This document shows positions 49,957 to 59,527 of a stretch of DNA of 64,000 bases, in pieces. The notes under the pieces are model-generated. The model did not search any database and was not told the origin of the DNA. It saw nothing but the letters and a program-made list of their open reading frames with translations. The translations under genes were made by a program, and so were the position numbers. Origin of the DNA: Mesobacillus jeotgali. Lineage in GTDB: Bacteria; Bacillota; Bacilli; Bacillales; Cytobacillaceae. Location of the stretch: the NCBI RefSeq assembly GCF_002874535.1, contig NZ_CP025025.1, positions 4,087,353 to 4,151,352 on the forward strand. Direction: 5' to 3'. Positions within the stretch are counted from its first letter, which is position 1. Each line of letters opens with the position of its first letter.

Positions 49957-51759
49957 CTACTTGATAAGTTCAGCTAGTTCATACTGGATATTCATGACGT
50001 CGTTTCCACCCAGCAGCGTGTAATGGTTGTAATCCTGTTGGATAATCGTGTTACGAACAGCCCATGGAATTTTGTCTGAGTTTGATAGCAGCAGCGGGGC
50101 ATTATTTTTTGCTGCCAAAACCGCTCCTGTCAACGCATCCGCGAAGCCCATTCCATTGGCAATGTAAGCCTTCTCTGTTCCAAGTGGAAGCTTACTTACA
50201 ATGTCAGCATTCGTTGCGAAGCGATCATTGCCGCCATAACGCGTTTTATTAGGGATGTCACTGAGAATCTTGCTGTTTATTACATCCTCGCTTCCTACTA
50301 CTATGGTGCGCTTATATTTCTTTAATTCGTTCAAGGTAGCAGTATTAAGCGTCGATTTATCAGTCAGGAAGATAGGGAAGTTATTTCTCGCTGCATAAGC
50401 AGCAATTGATAGAGCATCCGGGAAATTGAATCCATAAGCAAGTATTGCCGTATCACCCTTCACTGGTAGTTCTTTCGCGATTTTAATCGCCGTAGCGAAG
50501 CGGTGGCTTCCGCCATAACGCAATACTTCCAGATCCATATCTTCCAACTGTTTTTGTACTTCAGGACCAATAGCAGCCGTGCTTCCAAGCAGAATGGCTT
50601 TCTTAGCCTTCAGTCTTTTTATTTCATTCCTAGTCGCGGTAGGAAGGTTGTCGGTTGCTGTTAATAGCATCGGAGCATCCAGCTGGTATGCCAGCGGAGT
50701 TCCCGCCAATGCATCTGGGAAATCAAATCCCTTCGCCAAGACAACTGTATTCGCTCCTTCTTCCCAGCCCTCCTGTGAAATGGCAGCAGCTGTCTCATAA
50801 CGGCCTGAACCTGATAGCCTGCTGGCAATGTGCTTGAGTTCATGTGAGGACGTATATCCGACCGTACCGTCTTTTGCTTGTACCTTATACCATACGTATT
50901 GGCGATAATCATTGAACTTTTCAGGCTCTTTAGATTGATCGTATTTAAAATCTTCTAGTATCGTTAACGGTTCGCTTACACCTTTAGGAAGAGTCTTCAC
51001 TGCTTTTGAATCCTGTGTTGGCGCAGTACGAATATTGGCAGCTTTAGCCGAAAACACAACATCTTTAGGCTTGAAGAAGTATTTACTCTCGGTTAGAAGA
51101 TGATCAGAAACTTCATAGTGGTCTTCTTCGAAAAACAATCGGTAATCAGGCGCGCCTGAATAAGTAAAGTCGTCTGCTTTAAAATCAAAAGGCAAAGGGT
51201 AGACTCCCATTCCAGGGTTTTTCTCCTCAATGTACCTATAGACTATTTCTTGATAAGCGGTAGCATTGGTTTCACCAGTGGCTTTAACAATAGGACTATT
51301 TTTTTGGACCTTTCCATTATAAGCCAATACCGCAAAATACCAGCTTTCGAGAATATGCCTGTCATTATTATTGATAGTTGGAAGCTTTTCGTTGTAGTTC
51401 AAAGCACTGAATTTTTCATTAAGGATTTGAACCCCAGCGTCTATATTAAATTCTATTTCTGTTCTAAGTCTATTAAGGTCAAAGCGGGAATCATTCGTTA
51501 TTTGCATGATACCTATCCCTGCACCGTCATTCCCTATTTTAGGCTTCCCGTTTTCAAATTGTTGCCAATCACTTTCCTTCATGGCAACGGCTTTGACAAT
51601 CTCCGGTGGCACATCATGTTTCAGTGCTGCCTCCGTCAAATACTGGTCAATGACCTTTAATGGCGGGTTCTCATAATACTCTGCGCCTTCTGCTTGAATA
51701 CCTTGAAACGGCACTACAACTAGCAAAATGGCCAGCATGATTGTTACTAATCTATTCAT
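49957..51759 (-). CDS. Secreted SLT-type transglycosylase with SH3 and three CWB2 repeats
   Basis: A 600-residue protein with GGAGAAGGGG upstream. Signal peptide 1-23 (PFQGIQA). Residues 30-190 form a lytic-transglycosylase-like fold with likely catalytic E62 (VAMKESDW) and GIGIMQIT. An SH3b-like region (about 235-310; NIRTAPTQDSKAVKTLP) and three CWB2 units (312-600; ASRLSGSGRYETAAAIS) follow. A wall-bound autolysin or remodelling enzyme. It is the only CWB2 protein here with a recognisable peptidoglycan-cleaving domain. Confidence 0.88.
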   Translation of the reverse strand: MNRLVTIMLAILLVVVPFQGIQAEGAEYYENPPLKVIDQYLTEAALKHDVPPEIVKAVAMKESDWQQFENGKPKIGNDGAGIGIMQITNDSRFDLNRLRTEIEFNIDAGVQILNEKFSALNYNEKLPTINNNDRHILESWYFAVLAYNGKVQKNSPIVKATGETNATAYQEIVYRYIEEKNPGMGVYPLPFDFKADDFTYSGAPDYRLFFEEDHYEVSDHLLTESKYFFKPKDVVFSAKAANIRTAPTQDSKAVKTLPKGVSEPLTILEDFKYDQSKEPEKFNDYRQYVWYKVQAKDGTVGYTSSHELKHIASRLSGSGRYETAAAISQEGWEEGANTVVLAKGFDFPDALAGTPLAYQLDAPMLLTATDNLPTATRNEIKRLKAKKAILLGSTAAIGPEVQKQLEDMDLEVLRYGGSHRFATAIKIAKELPVKGDTAILAYGFNFPDALSIAAYAARNNFPIFLTDKSTLNTATLNELKKYKRTIVVGSEDVINSKILSDIPNKTRYGGNDRFATNADIVSKLPLGTEKAYIANGMGFADALTGAVLAAKNNAPLLLSNSDKIPWAVRNTIIQQDYNHYTLLGGNDVMNIQYELAELIK

Positions 51760-51938
51760 TCCCCTTCTCCTCTCAATCTATCAATCTTGTTAAATGGTAA
51801 CATTCTTCCAATCATCTTTCTATACAAAATGCTCTTAAAATAGAAAATTGAGGAAAATCGATAATTACTTAATTCGTATATCCCTAAAACACTCCTCATA
51901 TTATTGAATAAGCCATTCACTTTAAAGGAGTTCCACCA

Positions 51939-52403
51939 ATGCATAAGAAAAAGCAGCAACATCTGGTTCTTGTCATATTTCTTGCGGTCCTTCTGGTCAT
52001 TGGGTTTCTTGGAGGCCGCTTTTTGCTAAGTTCGCCTTCCAGTCAGGCAAAAGCAGTTGTTGACCAATTCTATTCCTACGAGCAGGATGCGAACTTTTCT
52101 GGTTCCTGGAAACTGTTACACCCATATATGAAGGAGAAGTTCCATAAAGCCGCATACATCCAGGATCGATCACATGTATTTATTGGCCATTTTGGTGCAG
52201 AAACATTTTCATATGAAATCAGCGAAGCGGAAGAGCTGAAAGGATGGAAAGCAGCCAAGGGAGAAAAACCATTTGATACTGCTTTTAGGTTTGAAGTCAC
52301 ACAAAGATATACAGGGAAATATGGAAGATTCAGCTTTTTGCAAGAGGTGTATGTTGTTGAATATAAAGAAGATTGGGTTATTCTATGGGACTTTAATCAC
52401 TGA
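51939..52403 (+). CDS. Hypothetical membrane-anchored protein, NTF2-like
   Basis: A 154-residue protein with AAAGGAG upstream. N-terminal anchor (LVLVIFLAVLLVIGFLGG, about 9-27), then an NTF2-like extracytoplasmic domain: AKAVVDQFYSYEQDANFSG, WKLLHPYMKEKF and a strand-rich end. Resembles small Bacillus sporulation/lipoprotein-type NTF2 domains; function unknown. Confidence 0.7.
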   Translation: MHKKKQQHLVLVIFLAVLLVIGFLGGRFLLSSPSSQAKAVVDQFYSYEQDANFSGSWKLLHPYMKEKFHKAAYIQDRSHVFIGHFGAETFSYEISEAEELKGWKAAKGEKPFDTAFRFEVTQRYTGKYGRFSFLQEVYVVEYKEDWVILWDFNH

Positions 52404-52606
52404 AATATAAGAAAATTCTTGATATTATTAAAATATATAATACTTTTTACCCTTAAAACCTCCATAAAAATACAATTACTAACAATTTAATCCATAATAC
52501 CAGCCTGAAAGCTCATCATCCGTCGTTATTTATCGAGAACATTTTATTTATTTATGTTCTTTATTTAGGTACAATTTATGTATACTTTACACAGGAGGGT
52601 TTTGAG

Positions 52607-52735
52607 ATGCCATTAGTACAAATGAAAGAAGTGTTCACCCCTTTGAAGTTCATAGGAATCAAACTTTATAAGAGTAAAGACGGACATACATTTATCAAAG
52701 TAGGCAATAAACCCCGAAAGAAGATTTTTGGCTGA
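52607..52735 (+). CDS. Small hypothetical protein, 42 residues
   Basis: AGGAGGG seven bases before the ATG; reads MPLVQMKEVFTPLKFIGIKL then YKSKDGHTFIKVGNKPRKKI and FG. Basic, no membrane helix. Recognised only as a short coding frame; no family. Confidence 0.55.
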   Translation: MPLVQMKEVFTPLKFIGIKLYKSKDGHTFIKVGNKPRKKIFG

Positions 52736-52901
52736 TACCATTTCCGAACAGATAGAAACAGAGTATTCTCCTATCTTGAATAGTAGTAGTGATACAGCTT
52801 GTTGCCCACGGTAACTGGCTTTTTATTTTTTTATGACCTTCATATATAACTATGTTATCATTCAATTAGTATATTTTACCAATAGCTGAGGAGGGCATAA
52901 A

Positions 52902-53624
52902 TTGAGCTTTTTCAAGAAATTAGTTGAACAAGGCACTTTTGATTTCATTGCTGACTGGGCAGATGAGAGTAGCAAACAACTAGATGATCTAGATGAAAAA
53001 GTAACAAGAAAATTAGATAGACTAGGTGAAGAACTAGAGGAAATTGGTGATAAGGCGGATGCGGTCCTGGGCACCGGTGACTATGAAAATAGTAGTTTTG
53101 ATGACAGAATGAGAGCTTTGGAAGGAAAGAAACGCAAGAGGAGAGCCCAGGCTCAACAGGGTGATGTGTTAGGGATTAATAGGATGGGCGGGTTTTATGA
53201 ACATTACGGGATATATAGTGGCAGAAACAAAGTCATCCATTTCACCTCACTGGACTCTGATATATCTGGCGAAAATAAAATCATGGAAACAGATATGGAT
53301 CATTTCCTGAGAGATGAAAAGAGATTTTTCATACTCAACTTTGATAATGTGTCCCGGCATAGGCGACCAGAAAAAATCCCTGTTACCTCATCCCTTGGTG
53401 GTATTCCTGATGAAGAAATAATGACGATTTACTTTCCAGAAGAAACAGTAAAAAGAGCGAAATCCCAATTAGGTAGAAAAGAATATTCCGTTATATCTAA
53501 TAACTGTGAACACTTTGCAATTTGGTGTAAAACCGGGGTGCATAAAAGCTATCAAGTAGAGGATGTATTAGGTGCAGTTACACCCATTCAAAAGGCAGCG
53601 CCCAGACTGAAATCATCAATATAA
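52902..53624 (+). CDS. LRAT-fold (NlpC/P60 superfamily) protein with N-terminal coiled coil
   Basis: A 240-residue protein starting at TTG with GGAGGG upstream. Residues 1-85 are charged and helical (LDDLDEKVTRKLDRLGEELE), probably a coiled coil. Residues 88-220 are an LRAT-type domain: H101 (YEHYGIY), H113 (KVIHF) and C202 (NNCEHFAIWC) form the expected triad. No signal peptide. LRAT proteins transfer or remove acyl groups or act as cysteine peptidases; in bacteria most are uncharacterised. Confidence 0.82.
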   Translation: MSFFKKLVEQGTFDFIADWADESSKQLDDLDEKVTRKLDRLGEELEEIGDKADAVLGTGDYENSSFDDRMRALEGKKRKRRAQAQQGDVLGINRMGGFYEHYGIYSGRNKVIHFTSLDSDISGENKIMETDMDHFLRDEKRFFILNFDNVSRHRRPEKIPVTSSLGGIPDEEIMTIYFPEETVKRAKSQLGRKEYSVISNNCEHFAIWCKTGVHKSYQVEDVLGAVTPIQKAAPRLKSSI

Positions 53625-53661
53625 AAAACGAACGGGAATGATCAATTCCCGTTCGTTTTTT
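53623..53661. terminator. Bidirectional intrinsic terminator
   Basis: Perfect 17-base stem AAAAAACGAACGGGAAT / ATTCCCGTTCGTTTTTT shared by the LRAT gene (plus) and telA (minus). Confidence 0.92.
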
Positions 53662-54838
53662 ACTTATCCTTAATCTCCAACAGCTTCAATCTCAACTCAT
53701 TCTCCATAGAAGCCAGGTCCTGTTCTGCCTGACGTCTCTTCGTCCGGCCTTCCTCTTGGATTCTCAATGTCTCTTCCAATGTAGTAATCAGGTTTTCCTG
53801 TGTCTTCTTCAATGTCTCAATATCGACAATGCCGCGCTCGTTTTCTTTCGCTGTTTCGATGGTATTTGTCTTAAGCATTTCAGCATTTTTCAGCAATAGT
53901 TCGTTTGTTGTCTTGGAAACCTGCTTCTGTGCTTCAACTGCATGTCGCTGCCTGATCAGTGTCAGGGCAATCGCAACTTGGTTTTTCCAGAGGGGGATCG
54001 CTGTCACGATCGATGACTGGATTTTTTCCACCAGCGCCTGGTTCGTATTCTGGATCAGGCGGATTTGCGGCGCACTCTGGATCGTGATTTCCCTGCTTAA
54101 TTTCAGGTCATAGAGACGCTTATCCAGCCGGTCGGCAAACTGGATCATGTCATTGACTTCCTGGAACTTCATTTGATCCTGTGAAATTTCCGCAGCCTTC
54201 TTCAGCTCGGGAATTGTTTTTTCATGCAGTTCCTCAAGCTTCAGTTCTCCAGCGGCTATATAAATATTCAACGCATTGAAATATTCCTTGTTCGTTTCGT
54301 ACAATTTCTCGAGCATGCCAATGTCTGACAGCAGGACGTTTTTGCTTCGGTCGAGTTTCACGCTGATCCGGTCAATCTGTGCCCCGGTCTTTTGATACTT
54401 GGAGAGGATCTCCTGCACAGAACCCGAAATCTTGCCAAACATCCGGGCAAAGAAAGATTGCTTTTCAGTGCTTAGCTCCTCCGGATTCATATCATTGAGA
54501 TGCTTCATCAAATCATTGATAATCTCTCCTACTTCGCCAATATCCTTCTTCTGGACATGGTCAAGCATCGCATGCGAAAAAGTCAGCAGTTTCCCCTGCG
54601 CCTGGGTACCATATTGAATCATCGCCTGGTGATTTTTCGGGTCAATCTGTTCAGCCAATTGATAAGCTCTCTGGCGATTTTCCTCAGGTATGACATCAAT
54701 CAGCTTGACAGGTTTACTGTCTTGTTGCTGCGGACTGAGCTGCAGCTGCAGTTCAGGTGAATCTCCAAACGGGTTCGTTAAGATATCATCCATGATATTT
54801 CCGGTATTTTTTAAAAGATCAGGATTTTTTTCAGTCAT
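53660..54838 (-). CDS. Toxic anion resistance protein TelA family
   Basis: A 392-residue soluble, mostly helical protein with the TelA/KlaA hallmark [54 protein letters not shown] and [14 protein letters not shown]. Implicated in tellurite and cell-wall antibiotic tolerance. Its start codon overlaps the xpaC stop by one base, so the two are translationally coupled, as in other Bacillus. Confidence 0.92.
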   Translation of the reverse strand: MTEKNPDLLKNTGNIMDDILTNPFGDSPELQLQLSPQQQDSKPVKLIDVIPEENRQRAYQLAEQIDPKNHQAMIQYGTQAQGKLLTFSHAMLDHVQKKDIGEVGEIINDLMKHLNDMNPEELSTEKQSFFARMFGKISGSVQEILSKYQKTGAQIDRISVKLDRSKNVLLSDIGMLEKLYETNKEYFNALNIYIAAGELKLEELHEKTIPELKKAAEISQDQMKFQEVNDMIQFADRLDKRLYDLKLSREITIQSAPQIRLIQNTNQALVEKIQSSIVTAIPLWKNQVAIALTLIRQRHAVEAQKQVSKTTNELLLKNAEMLKTNTIETAKENERGIVDIETLKKTQENLITTLEETLRIQEEGRTKRRQAEQDLASMENELRLKLLEIKDK

Positions 54839-55488
54839 TATTTTAACCTCCTGGTTTCATCAGGAATTTCTGTTCGTTTCTTAATTGAATGCTTTGCAAC
54901 GTCTATTTCAAAATTCAGATGGTCAAGATCCTCTTCCAGCATATAGTTCAAATCTTTCTCAACGATTTTCGTAAGGTCCTTTAAAGTGTCCTGTGTATCC
55001 TGTAAAGAGTATTCCAATTCCCGATTTTTGGCCGGCTGGGAGGATAGGAAGGCATACTTTTCACTTAGTTCCATTATTGAATCAAGATGAGAAAAATAGA
55101 ACTGTTCCGCCTTGAAGAATCTTCTTGGCTCGCGATTGCTCAGCTTCTGGATGTTTTTCACAAGCCGCACAAGCTCAATCCTCTGTTTCAGCGAACGGAT
55201 ATGGCGGATGGAAAAGAGCGACTTCTGGATTCTGTTGATTTTTACATTCGCTTCTTTAAGATTTCTCTTAATATATTTGTATTCCTTCATGGTCAGCCTG
55301 TTTTTTTCCAAAAAGCGTCTTTGCAAATATGAACCTAGTCCAAAAAACATCACTCCGCCGCCGATAAATCCATAAAGCGAAGACATCCAGAACGTCTGGT
55401 CAAAACCTGCATAAGCCAGCAGCCAGATGAACGCCGAAAAAGGGATTGACGCACCAGTTTGCATGAATCGTAAAAGGAATTTATTCAT
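54838..55488 (-). CDS. xpaC: XpaC-like 5-bromo-4-chloroindolyl phosphate hydrolysis protein
   Basis: A 216-residue protein: two N-terminal membrane helices (about 14-33 and 36-53) followed by a basic helical domain (FRFKAEQF-type [28 protein letters not shown]). XpaC proteins are membrane partners of TelA. Overlaps telA by one base. Confidence 0.88.
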   Translation of the reverse strand: MNKFLLRFMQTGASIPFSAFIWLLAYAGFDQTFWMSSLYGFIGGGVMFFGLGSYLQRRFLEKNRLTMKEYKYIKRNLKEANVKINRIQKSLFSIRHIRSLKQRIELVRLVKNIQKLSNREPRRFFKAEQFYFSHLDSIMELSEKYAFLSSQPAKNRELEYSLQDTQDTLKDLTKIVEKDLNYMLEEDLDHLNFEIDVAKHSIKKRTEIPDETRRLK

Positions 55489-55833
55489 TAGTATCGACTC
55501 CTGTTTTGAATCTTCCTATCTATACGAATAGAAGATACAGAATGTTTCATTCACTGTAAAAAAATGTTTTCTCCCTTATACAATACTTCAAAACAAGCTA
55601 TTTTTCTACAGACTCAGTTTGTACTCTGTTCTAGGTCTCGAGACTGAGATGACTCCAAACTGGAAAAATTTAATATCAATGAACAATGGCATTTCGACAA
55701 AAGATGTGGACTAGCTTGTAGGATTACCTGGTAATTTGTAGAAACTTTTGTTGTTTCATTTTTTAAAAAAGGCGGTATATAGGGATTAAAGAAAGCAAAA
55801 GTAAAAAAAATACATTTCAAAGGAGTGTTTCAA
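55489..55833. other. Gene-free stretch
   Basis: About 345 bases with no coding frame of convincing composition; GGTCTCGAGACTGAGATGAC contains a short GTCTC/GAGAC inverted repeat near 55635. Presumably promoter region for xpaC and for the small gene at 55834. Confidence 0.55.
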
Positions 55834-55938
55834 ATGAAAGTAAAAGCAGGAAGCTGGAGCATGTTGAGTCCTGAGGAGAAACTATGGTTATTAAAAGCCA
55901 TTAGTAACCAATCCAAAAAGCAAAAAATTAATGAATAA
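55834..55938 (+). CDS. Small hypothetical protein, 34 residues
   Basis: AAAGGAGTGTTTCAA precedes an ATG; reads MKVKAGSWSMLSPEEKLWLL then KAISNQSKKQKINE. Basic helical mini-protein, no membrane segment, followed about 60 bases later by a strong terminator, which supports a real transcript. Confidence 0.5.
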   Translation: MKVKAGSWSMLSPEEKLWLLKAISNQSKKQKINE

Positions 55939-55997
55939 TGAAAGCGGAGTGGATTCTACTGGAATGAGCATAGAAAAATGGTTGTCATTAATAGAAG

Positions 55998-56043
55998 AAA
56001 GACTGCTGTTAAGGACCATTTGTTCCTTAAACTAGCAGTCTTT
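55998..56043 (+). terminator. Intrinsic terminator
   Basis: AAAGACTGCT / AGCAGTCTTT with an inner TTAAGGA/TCCTTAA stem, ending in TTT. Confidence 0.8.
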
Positions 56044-56270
56044 CCATTTAGAAAACTTATAGATCATATAAAACTGATGACCAATAGTGTCTTTTACTCT
56101 CCTCCCACTTCTTTTCCTCCCAATCTCTTCTATATATTTCTATCTAATTCGTCATATTGCTTGGAATTTTTGTCGTGAATTGTAATATAAATGTAATTAT
56201 GCCGTTATTTGTTTGTAACCCCTTTCGCTATATACTAGGTTTAACTTTTAATTAACGGGGGTAAAACTAC

Positions 56271-56954
56271 TTGTTTAAGAGAATTCTAGCATCTATGTTG
56301 CTCTTCGCTTTAGTAGCTACTGTCGCACCGTCTATCGATCAAGCCTCTGCCTCTGGAACGACTTATTATGTGAAAGTTAATTCTGGATCATTAAATATGC
56401 GCAATAAACCTGCTACTTCTGGAAAAATTGTAGCTAAACTTCCTAAGAATCAGCTAGTAACTGTGTCTTCCCAATCAAAAGGTTGGGCAAAAGTTTCAAC
56501 AAAAGGGAAAACAGGTTATGTAAGTTCTAAATACATTGCACCCAAAACTACTAAAAAAACTTCTGCACCAAAAACTGTTACTAAGACAGCTGATTATAAA
56601 GCTAAAGCAATCTCAGTTGCGAAAAGCAATTTGGGAGTCAAGTATAAATGGGGTGGCAACACAACCAGCGGTTTTGACTGCTCCGGTTTAGTAACATACT
56701 CATACGACAAGGCAGGCGTCAAGCTGCCTCGTACAGCAGCAGAAATGTATAGCAAGGCAGGTACGAAAGTTACTTCCTTCCAGCCAGGCGATCTATTATT
56801 CTACGCAACTAGCGGTGGCAAGAAAGTAACCCACGTTGCCATTTACATTGGAAACGGACAAATGATCCACTCTGCGACTTCAAAGGGTGTATCAATCGTA
56901 AGTATCAATAATTCATACTGGAAGCCAAGATTCATTGGTGCTAAGAGAATATAA
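56271..56954 (+). CDS. Secreted SH3b-NlpC/P60 endopeptidase
   Basis: A 227-residue protein starting at TTG with GGGGG upstream. Signal peptide 1-28 (DQASAS). One SH3b domain (32-92; GSLNMRNKPATSGKIV) binds wall, then a Lys/Thr linker and an NlpC/P60 domain (107-227) with the complete triad: C137 (FDCSGL), H188 (THVAIYIG) and H200 (MIHSAT). A D,L- or D-glutamyl endopeptidase of peptidoglycan, LytF/CwlS-like. Own terminator. Confidence 0.93.
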   Translation: MFKRILASMLLFALVATVAPSIDQASASGTTYYVKVNSGSLNMRNKPATSGKIVAKLPKNQLVTVSSQSKGWAKVSTKGKTGYVSSKYIAPKTTKKTSAPKTVTKTADYKAKAISVAKSNLGVKYKWGGNTTSGFDCSGLVTYSYDKAGVKLPRTAAEMYSKAGTKVTSFQPGDLLFYATSGGKKVTHVAIYIGNGQMIHSATSKGVSIVSINNSYWKPRFIGAKRI

Positions 56955-56972
56955 ATTTAAATTATGTAAGAC

Positions 56973-57021
56973 AAATAGACCATCAAATTGAGAGATAGTT
57001 CAATTTGATGGTCTATTTTTT
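56973..57021 (+). terminator. Intrinsic terminator
   Basis: Perfect 19-base stem starting AAATAGACCATCAAATTGA, T tail of six, directly after the endopeptidase gene. Confidence 0.93.
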
Positions 57022-57128
57022 GTAATAGATTTTCTTCAAACTGCTAAATAGAAAATGATCTGGAAGAAAACTGTGAAAATCATGGGTGTGAACTTAACAC
57101 AAATATGGCCATTTCATTGTTAATATAA

Positions 57129-57566
57129 CTAAACACCAATCTTGTCGGTAAGCCAGCCTTCAATAAATTGTTTCAAGGAAGCTGCTACCCATGTCCGACT
57201 ATCATCCTCGTGATTCCAGACGTATATATCATTCTTTTCAATACTGCCATTTTTTAATATTGCGTAGCAAAACAAATCACCGTTACCAGCTTCCGAGAAA
57301 AAGAAAAGATGATCTAATGGCATATAAATATCTTTATAGTCTTCAAAATTTCTAAAGAAAAGATTGTCTTTGACAATTTGAGAAGTAGACCAAATCAGCG
57401 GACAATTCCAATTGTCAAAAACACCATTTGTTTCATTCAATAACACTGCTAATTCTTCAGGCAATTCAACATTCAATTCTTTTTGAATTTGATCAATCTC
57501 ATACTTTGTTGCAGGTTCTTTAAAGTAGTGTTCCTTCGAAATAGTAGAAACAAATTCTCTCCACAT
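57129..57566 (-). CDS. SMI1/KNR4 (SUKH) family protein
   Basis: A 145-residue acidic protein of the SUKH superfamily: PATKYEIDQIQKELNVELPEEL, the NG.F motif (NETNGVFDNW), and FFFSEAGNGDLFCYAI with the conserved GNGD/DxF turn and W-rich end. SUKH proteins are often immunity proteins for nuclease and polymorphic toxins. No toxin gene is adjacent, so this may be an orphan immunity gene or a housekeeping member. Confidence 0.87.
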   Translation of the reverse strand: MWREFVSTISKEHYFKEPATKYEIDQIQKELNVELPEELAVLLNETNGVFDNWNCPLIWSTSQIVKDNLFFRNFEDYKDIYMPLDHLFFFSEAGNGDLFCYAILKNGSIEKNDIYVWNHEDDSRTWVAASLKQFIEGWLTDKIGV

Positions 57567-57790
57567 ATATTTGCTCCCTTAATTGCAATTTAGTTGCCTA
57601 ATTTTATTTTCGACTTCCTTAATGCAAATCCCTCTTCAGCTGCTAGTACAGCTTCGTTTAATAAGGGAATTCAAAAAAGGGGGTGAACCCTTCAAAGTAA
57701 AGGGTTCTCTTCGGAAGTGAGAAATCATAAATAACAGTATAAACACTTTCATATTAAGATGGGGATTTTTCAAAGAAAGACCTGAGCTGA

Positions 57791-57982
57791 TAAATAGACG
57801 GAGAAATTCCGTTTAATTAGTAAATGGCACTGGAAATAGACTAAATAGACGGAGAAATTCCGTCTATTTACTCGAAAAACACTAAATTAGTGGATTTTTC
57901 TTGGCATAATCGGAAAAACTCCGCTTATTTAGCCAAAAACTTGCTCCATTATGAATATAACCGGAAAAACTCCGCTTATTTT
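57791..57982. repeat. Array of four hairpin repeats (TCCGC-type)
   Basis: Four palindromic units at 57791-57819, 57842-57870, 57904-57931 and 57954-57982. Units 1 and 2 carry TAAATAGACGGAGAAATTCC, with unit 2 a perfect TAAATAGACGGA/TCCGTCTATTTA hairpin; units 3 and 4 carry CGGAAAAACTCCGCTTATTT. Spacing 50-62 bases. Also a GAACCCTT/AAGGGTTC hairpin lies at 57685-57707. No gene in 57567-58096. Confidence 0.75.
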
Positions 57983-58005
57983 ACTGTCGCTGGTTTCTTA
58001 TTTAA

Positions 58006-58063
58006 GGACCAGACTTTATATAAGATAAAGATTACTTTTCTTATATAAATCTACTTTCTGGTC
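58006..58063. other. Long imperfect hairpin downstream of the PRD regulator
   Basis: GGACCAGA/TCTGGTC outer arms (58006-58013 and 58057-58063) and TTTATATAAGA/TCTTATATAAA inner arms (58015-58025 and 58039-58049). A structure of nearly 60 bases immediately after the regulator gene; T-poor tail, so not a simple terminator. Confidence 0.5.
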
Positions 58064-58096
58064 TGAACCTTTTACTTTTCGCCATTCTTTTGTTGT

Positions 58097-59335
58097 TCAC
58101 GCACCTGGCCGTTCGATCCATCCGCCGAAATGCATGGCAATCAATGCTACTTCATCTTCTGATATCCTTTTGCCCATGGCCTCTTCAAGGTAATGTATTA
58201 CTTTTTTTGTTTCCTTGTAGAGATCCGGAAAATTGCTGATGATGGATTCAGCCAGTGGATTGTCGTATTCAAGCCCATAGATGATGCGATAATAGGCCGA
58301 CTTCAGATGAAAATATAGACTACGTTCAAGAACGTCCCTGTCACGGAAAGCCAGGTGGAAATCTTCTTCAAAGTCACTTACCATCTTATTGATGATTTTT
58401 TTCAAGAGTGCCAATTCAGCCTCTCCTGCACTACTCGGACAATACTCCTCAGTCTTCGCCCCCATCAGGCATACAGTGATATAACACAGTTCATCATCTG
58501 GAATGCTCAAGTCGAACTGTTTCTCGATTTGATTGCCAATAAATTTAGCTGCCGAATACTCTTCGGATGGCTTCAAAATGACCTTTTCCATCGGGTCCAT
58601 GTGCATTGTCTTTCCCTGACGATACCTTTTCAGCAAGAACAGCAGGTGAACGCTCAGGATCTCCATCATGTCATCGGGATAATGGATATCAAGGTATTTC
58701 TCAGATTCAATTAAAATACGGTAAACACCAGCTGCTTCTGGTGAAGCAAATAATTCAGTCGTCCAAGTTCCTTCTGAGATTTGCTCTTCTAAGCTTAACC
58801 AGTGACTTTCTTTTACAGGATGAATCCTCGCAAGGAAATGGACAAGGCTGCGCCGTTTATCTTCCTCTGCTCCTACGATACGGTAACCATGCCTTTTTTC
58901 CTTCTGTAAATCCAAACGATGGCGAAGAAGCCTAGCCTTCAATTGTTCTAAATCTCGTAAAATCGTACTCCTGCTTACATTAAGCTTTTTAAGCAAATTA
59001 TCTAGAAAGACCGCCTTCTCCCTGGTTAGTAGCAAGACTCCTATCCAGGCTCTTCGTTCTTTCGCTGAAAGCTGGTATTCTGGGTCCAGCGTAAGTTTTC
59101 CAAGTTTGTTTTTTATTGATGCCTTTTCAACCGGATTCAAATAAAACCCTTTATTCCGTGCATACTGAACAGGCTGCAGATGATGTTTCTCCAGCCAGTC
59201 ATTAATCCCTTTTATATCACGGTAAACAGTGCTCCTGGTGACGCCCAGTTCTTCGGTGAGTGTTTTCATAGAAATATATAGATCCATTCGAATTAACCTG
59301 CTCAATATCTCTTTTTTACGTTTATTTATTGTCAT
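58097..59335 (-). CDS. Shortened BglG/MtlR-type PRD transcriptional regulator
   Basis: A 412-residue protein with two N-terminal winged helices (KKEILSRLIRMDLYISMKTLTEELGVTRSTVYRDIKGI and LLKKLNVSRSTILRDLEQL at roughly 8-46 and 110-140, given in parts) followed by two PRD domains with conserved histidines (SVHLLFLL; IAMHFGGW). Full-length members of this group run on into EIIB and EIIA-like domains; this one stops after the second PRD at IERPGA, so it is about 250 residues short. No PTS genes are nearby, and hairpin repeats begin right after the stop. Confidence 0.82.
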   Translation of the reverse strand: MTINKRKKEILSRLIRMDLYISMKTLTEELGVTRSTVYRDIKGINDWLEKHHLQPVQYARNKGFYLNPVEKASIKNKLGKLTLDPEYQLSAKERRAWIGVLLLTREKAVFLDNLLKKLNVSRSTILRDLEQLKARLLRHRLDLQKEKRHGYRIVGAEEDKRRSLVHFLARIHPVKESHWLSLEEQISEGTWTTELFASPEAAGVYRILIESEKYLDIHYPDDMMEILSVHLLFLLKRYRQGKTMHMDPMEKVILKPSEEYSAAKFIGNQIEKQFDLSIPDDELCYITVCLMGAKTEEYCPSSAGEAELALLKKIINKMVSDFEEDFHLAFRDRDVLERSLYFHLKSAYYRIIYGLEYDNPLAESIISNFPDLYKETKKVIHYLEEAMGKRISEDEVALIAMHFGGWIERPGA

Positions 59336-59527
59336 GAAAGAGGCTCACCCTTTTTTAACTGACATACAAAAACGAACAAACTCTACTTGATTTCATTATA
59401 AAGGGTTGTGCACCATTTTCATACCCGCGGGGTATTTTGTTTTAATGAGAAAAACACCACCTCTTTTAGAAAATAGACTATTGCAATCCGGGATATGGCG
59501 AATAGGGAGAGGTGCATAATGCATGAT
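59336..59527. other. Upstream region of the PRD regulator
   Basis: No gene found. Presumably contains the regulator's promoter; ACCCGCGGGGT near 59424 is a GC-rich near-palindrome. Confidence 0.4.

Noticed and set aside
57129-57566. Toxin-immunity locus around the SUKH gene
   Set aside because: No toxin or secretion gene is adjacent on either side.
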